Shown: positions 29,622 to 32,582 of the stretch, in pieces
Layout: every line of letters starts with the position of its first letter
How positions within the stretch are numbered: position 1 is the first letter of the stretch
Virus record (IMG/VR): IMGVR_UViG_3300031857_000808
Location: 1-32,582 of that record
DNA: 32,582 bases
DNA from: a virus
Strand: one strand, 5' to 3'
Made by a program: the position numbers and the translations under genes
The notes under the pieces: model-generated
Database searches by the model: none
What the model was told of the DNA's origin: nothing
What the model saw: the letters and a program-made list of their open reading frames with translations, nothing else

Positions 29622-31783
29622 TACGCGTATGTTAGTTCAATTACTCTTAATAATTCTACTTGTGTAGTCTTTGGAACGCTAGGATTAAAGTCATTGACTT
29701 TGTTTAATCTCCACAGAGCGCCATCGATTAGGACTAGCTTTGCAAAGTCTAGCGAATAGATGTCTTGCAAGTCTAGATATAAATAGCAAGTAAGGAGCTT
29801 ACTATCCTTAGCAATAATCTCCGCCAAATAATCACCCCAGAATGAAGTGAATAAATTTGCTGAAGGATACTGAACCGATAGGCTAAATAATAATTCCTTA
29901 GGCACCCCGAAATTAATGTCCTTTGTAGGCAATGTCGGATGATCTAAATGACCTGCATACCCGTAGGTAGTAATCTGTGGTCCTAGATTATTATTCGAAG
30001 GATATAAATCCTTGATGTGATAAGATGTCACTCCAGTAATTTTCTGGAATTGCATGATTCTGATATTAGAGTCACGTCTCTCTTCTACATCGTCAGAGCG
30101 ATCGAATATCGAAGCACAAAGCTTGTCATCATTAACTCTTTTAACTAAGACAGATGGGCTAAAAATAATATCTATGTTTGTTCTGTCCTTTGTAAACTCA
30201 AAGCCGGTATCCTCTTTGCGATCGCCATAGCTTTCGCTGTACTTCTTATTGTATCGCTCATTGTAATAGTCATCGTCCTCCGTATATTGGAAGTCATAGA
30301 AGCGCGCATTTAGCTCACTCATTGGCTTGATGCTTATTTCCTGAGAATAGTCTACCTTATCAGTCCAATCAATAGCGTTAGATACCGGATCCTCTAATAG
30401 TACCAGACCAGTGTTATCTCCTGGCTCGCCATGAAGCAACAGATTGCCAAAGTCATCTAGCTTTATAAAGCCTCCACCTATCTGATAGAAGTCAATGAAT
30501 GGCTCTATAATGATGTGCTTATCCAATGTCTTATCCTCGTAAACATAAAGATTAAACATCCTACAAATTGACATAAAAAAGTCTTTTTGAAGAATGCCTT
30601 TAGGCAATAGATTAGGCATTGATAGGCTACCGTTATAAGTAGCTGGCAATGGAATTAAGCTCTCAGATTCAAAGCTAAAAGTAAACAAATCAGATACCCA
30701 GGTAAAATCCGGGCTTGTGCTTGTCGCTGTCCTGATGTTTATTTTTACTGTATCGCCATTTGTTAATTCAGCTTGTATGCTTTGATTTAATGCAAAATAA
30801 GTTTCTTGGTTATTGTTAGCGCCTAGAATGTAGGTTCCTATTATTGTGGCGTTTTTGTACACCTCAATAAATACCTGCTGCATCGTCGAAATCTTTCCAT
30901 AACCTACAAGCTTAAAAGTTCCTAGCGTTCCAGATGTACCAGTGAAGGTAAATATATTAGATGCAACCGTGAACTGATTTAGGTTTGTTGAGTTAAAGCT
31001 CAGTAAATCATTAGATCCTACAATCGTCACATTGGTAGACGTCGCATTTAATAGATTAGAAACTACCTGCTCTAGGGTTGCATAATTATTAGGAATAATT
31101 AAGGACCTAAAGAAGCTAGTATTTATAAAATCAGAGCTATAAGTATAGCCAGAATAATCGATTATCTTATCCATTAATTCATGGACAAAAAAAGCAGGAC
31201 GGAAAGCGTCTAAGTGATAGGCGTTACCCGTTCCATTTTCTGGATGCTTACAATTCCCGTAATCAATTAGCGGATAAACAATCCCAGTGCCTGAAGCATC
31301 CCAGGAATTTATAACGTTTGTCTCATTCCAAGCTTCGTCATATTGCTGGAAGTGATTAGCTAGCTCAGTATCCTCTAGTAATTTATTAGCAATCGCGGAG
31401 GCAAAACCTCCAAGCTCACCAAACACCGCACACTCGTATTCGATTATTCCATTATTAATCTTAATTTCAAGCAAGCGAAGAACGCCTTTAAATACTTGTA
31501 TTTTGTTTACAAATATCTTCGCATTCGTTTGCTTAGTCGGATCGAAATTATAACCAACAGATGGAAGATCTGTATTAACCCCGTAATTATTAGAACTAGT
31601 AAGGCTATAAATATGCCCAAAAATTTTATTATTGTTAGCATTGCCTGGAACTGTAATTGTTTTTGAATACGTTGTATTCCTTGAGCTAAAGTCCTTGATG
31701 TCATCAATCGCCAAATTTAATTCCAAGCCAATATCTTCGTAAATATCAAGCCTGCTATTCTCTAAAATTATTTCTGTAATCAT
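29621..31783 (-). CDS. Large tail/baseplate protein
   Basis: This is a 720-residue protein with an N-terminal strand-rich domain (MITEIILENSRLDIYEDIGLELNL, FSSRNTTYSKTITVPG), long mixed regions and a C-terminal domain including LFTSFWGDYLAEIIAKDSKLL and ALWRLNKVNDFNPSVPKTTQVEL. The opening segment resembles large tail proteins of Bacteroidota phages that form part of the baseplate hub. It overlaps both neighbours by one base (TAATG). No enzymatic motif is visible. The role is inferred from size and place. Confidence 0.65.
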   Translation of the reverse strand: MITEIILENSRLDIYEDIGLELNLAIDDIKDFSSRNTTYSKTITVPGNANNNKIFGHIYSLTSSNNYGVNTDLPSVGYNFDPTKQTNAKIFVNKIQVFKGVLRLLEIKINNGIIEYECAVFGELGGFASAIANKLLEDTELANHFQQYDEAWNETNVINSWDASGTGIVYPLIDYGNCKHPENGTGNAYHLDAFRPAFFVHELMDKIIDYSGYTYSSDFINTSFFRSLIIPNNYATLEQVVSNLLNATSTNVTIVGSNDLLSFNSTNLNQFTVASNIFTFTGTSGTLGTFKLVGYGKISTMQQVFIEVYKNATIIGTYILGANNNQETYFALNQSIQAELTNGDTVKINIRTATSTSPDFTWVSDLFTFSFESESLIPLPATYNGSLSMPNLLPKGILQKDFFMSICRMFNLYVYEDKTLDKHIIIEPFIDFYQIGGGFIKLDDFGNLLLHGEPGDNTGLVLLEDPVSNAIDWTDKVDYSQEISIKPMSELNARFYDFQYTEDDDYYNERYNKKYSESYGDRKEDTGFEFTKDRTNIDIIFSPSVLVKRVNDDKLCASIFDRSDDVEERRDSNIRIMQFQKITGVTSYHIKDLYPSNNNLGPQITTYGYAGHLDHPTLPTKDINFGVPKELLFSLSVQYPSANLFTSFWGDYLAEIIAKDSKLLTCYLYLDLQDIYSLDFAKLVLIDGALWRLNKVNDFNPSVPKTTQVELLRVIELTYA

Positions 31784-32582
31784 TATTTAAATTGGCTAAA
31801 CTGTTTGATACCTAAATCGAAGTTCAATTCGTAGTTAAATATCTTATCTGAGCTATTATTCTTTTCCTGCCATGTAGTGCCCGTAAATACAATCGGATAA
31901 TAGTTACCACCAAACTGGAAATAAATCTCGTTAGAAGCCAAAAGCTGAGATCCTAGATTGTAGTCATCCACAGTCAGATAGTCACTAATTACAAGGTAAG
32001 AATAATCGATGCCAGTCGTGAAGCTTCTTGAGCCACCATAAAATACATTAGACGAATTTTTAAAATCCATCGTTTTTGTTTCGACGTTAATTTCATATCC
32101 TGAACGTGTGTAAGTTTTACGATCCATTTTTTTATTCTGTCTCGATAGCAATCTGAAAGCGAACTGATCGTATCCTCCAAACTGATTTTGGAATACTATC
32201 TGGACCGGTGTAAATCTAGGCGCGCAGGTTTGAGTGATAGTTATCGAATCAGAGCCAATCGAAACGCGATAGGCATAAGTGCTAGCCGTAATCTTTGTCG
32301 TGCCTAGGTAGGCGTTTATCGAAGCCGGAGACAAATCCAAAAGAACGCTATTAACTGCCGAGCCTATAAAGTTAGATCCCGTCGATGCGCTTCCGTTATT
32401 ACTTCCGTCCTCATTTAGATTCTGGATTGTAGCAGTTAGCGAATTGGCTAAGTCTGAATTGAAGTAAGTAATTAAGAAAGATTCTCCTGAAATTACCTTG
32501 GCTGATGTCCGATCGCGTGATGTTAAAAACTTATTTGCATAAGTAGTGATAGGATTGCGGAAAGGATCAAGCGAAAAGTTCA
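31783..32582 (-). CDS. Virion structural protein, C-terminal part (continues at 479..1)
   Basis: This is the rest of the 383-residue structural protein whose ATG is at 479. The frame is continuous over the contig junction, and bases 32456-32582 duplicate 1-126 plus one base. The C-terminal part has FGGYDQFAFRLLSRQNKKMDRKTYTRSG, FTTGIDYSYLVISDYL and IYFQFGGNYYPIVFTG, all strand-rich. An apparent start at 32340 (TTG) is only an interior codon. The stop overlaps the next ATG. This fits a distal-tail protein. Confidence 0.75.
   Translation of the reverse strand, partial: NFSLDPFRNPITTYANKFLTSRDRTSAKVISGESFLITYFNSDLANSLTATIQNLNEDGSNNGSASTGSNFIGSAVNSVLLDLSPASINAYLGTTKITASTYAYRVSIGSDSITITQTCAPRFTPVQIVFQNQFGGYDQFAFRLLSRQNKKMDRKTYTRSGYEINVETKTMDFKNSSNVFYGGSRSFTTGIDYSYLVISDYLTVDDYNLGSQLLASNEIYFQFGGNYYPIVFTGTTWQEKNNSSDKIFNYELNFDLGIKQFSQFK
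32456..32581. repeat. Terminal repeat, right copy
   Basis: The same 126 bases as 1-126. It should be removed before analysing the genome. The final base 32582 does not match base 127. Confidence 0.9.

Noticed and set aside
31507-31707. 66-residue hydrophobic minus-strand ORF within the 720-residue tail gene
   Set aside because: It is an out-of-frame shadow of a well-supported gene.

Overview
The window is an essentially complete tailed-phage genome (Caudoviricetes). It has a tape-measure protein and no sheath or contractile-tail genes, so it is probably siphovirus-like. Positions 1-126 recur exactly at 32456-32581, so the contig closes into a circle of 32455 bp. One structural gene runs through the closing point: its N-terminal part lies at 479..1 and its C-terminal part at 32455..31783. 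Every gene I can support is on the minus strand, so transcription runs from high to low coordinates around the circle. I saw no tRNA, CRISPR array, insertion sequence, integrase or lysogeny module.

The host is most likely a member of Bacteroidota. Shine-Dalgarno sequences are absent. Gene starts follow A-rich leaders, often a variant of AACCAAAC, a few bases before the ATG. Several intergenic gaps contain a TAnnTTTG -7 box. Many families (XkdF-type protease, repeated YW-E small proteins, EKEQI/AEQYY proteins, Lin1244-like replication protein) are ones I associate with phages of this phylum. The exact host genus cannot be read from the sequence.

Layout in transcription order. (1) Early/replication region, 15609 down to about 5459. 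It starts after a terminator and holds small ORFs, an OB-like putative ssDNA-binding protein with an acidic SSB-type tail, and a block of small proteins including four tandem paralogues. A promoter with an operator-like dyad follows, then a roughly 90-nt two-hairpin RNA with complementary loops. Next come a Lin1244/DnaD-like replication protein, DnaB helicase, C5-cytosine methyltransferase, RusA resolvase, N6-adenine-type methyltransferase, a DUF3310 protein and a sigma-like protein. (2) Glycosyltransferase, conserved small protein and methyltransferase cassette, 5505-3530. (3) Packaging and tail, 3533 down through the circle to 27747: TerS, TerL, a tail-assembly-chaperone-like pair with a probable -1 frameshift, three large structural genes and the tape measure. 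(4) Head, 27731-21336: XkdF-like protease, scaffold, major capsid protein, two small structural proteins, portal, connector and tail-completion-like protein. (5) Tail fibre with an autocleaving S74 chaperone, then lysis (holin-like, GH24 lysozyme, one-gene spanin candidate) and a metallophosphoesterase, ending at a terminator near 15750.

The most unusual points are the two-hairpin RNA upstream of the replication operon (12288-12379), the tail-before-head order of the structural genes, the T9 slippery site in the chaperone gene, the expanded family of small YW-E proteins, a C-terminal QLTLF clamp-binding-like motif on the adenine methyltransferase, and a portal extended by a winged-helix-like and a minor-head-like tail.
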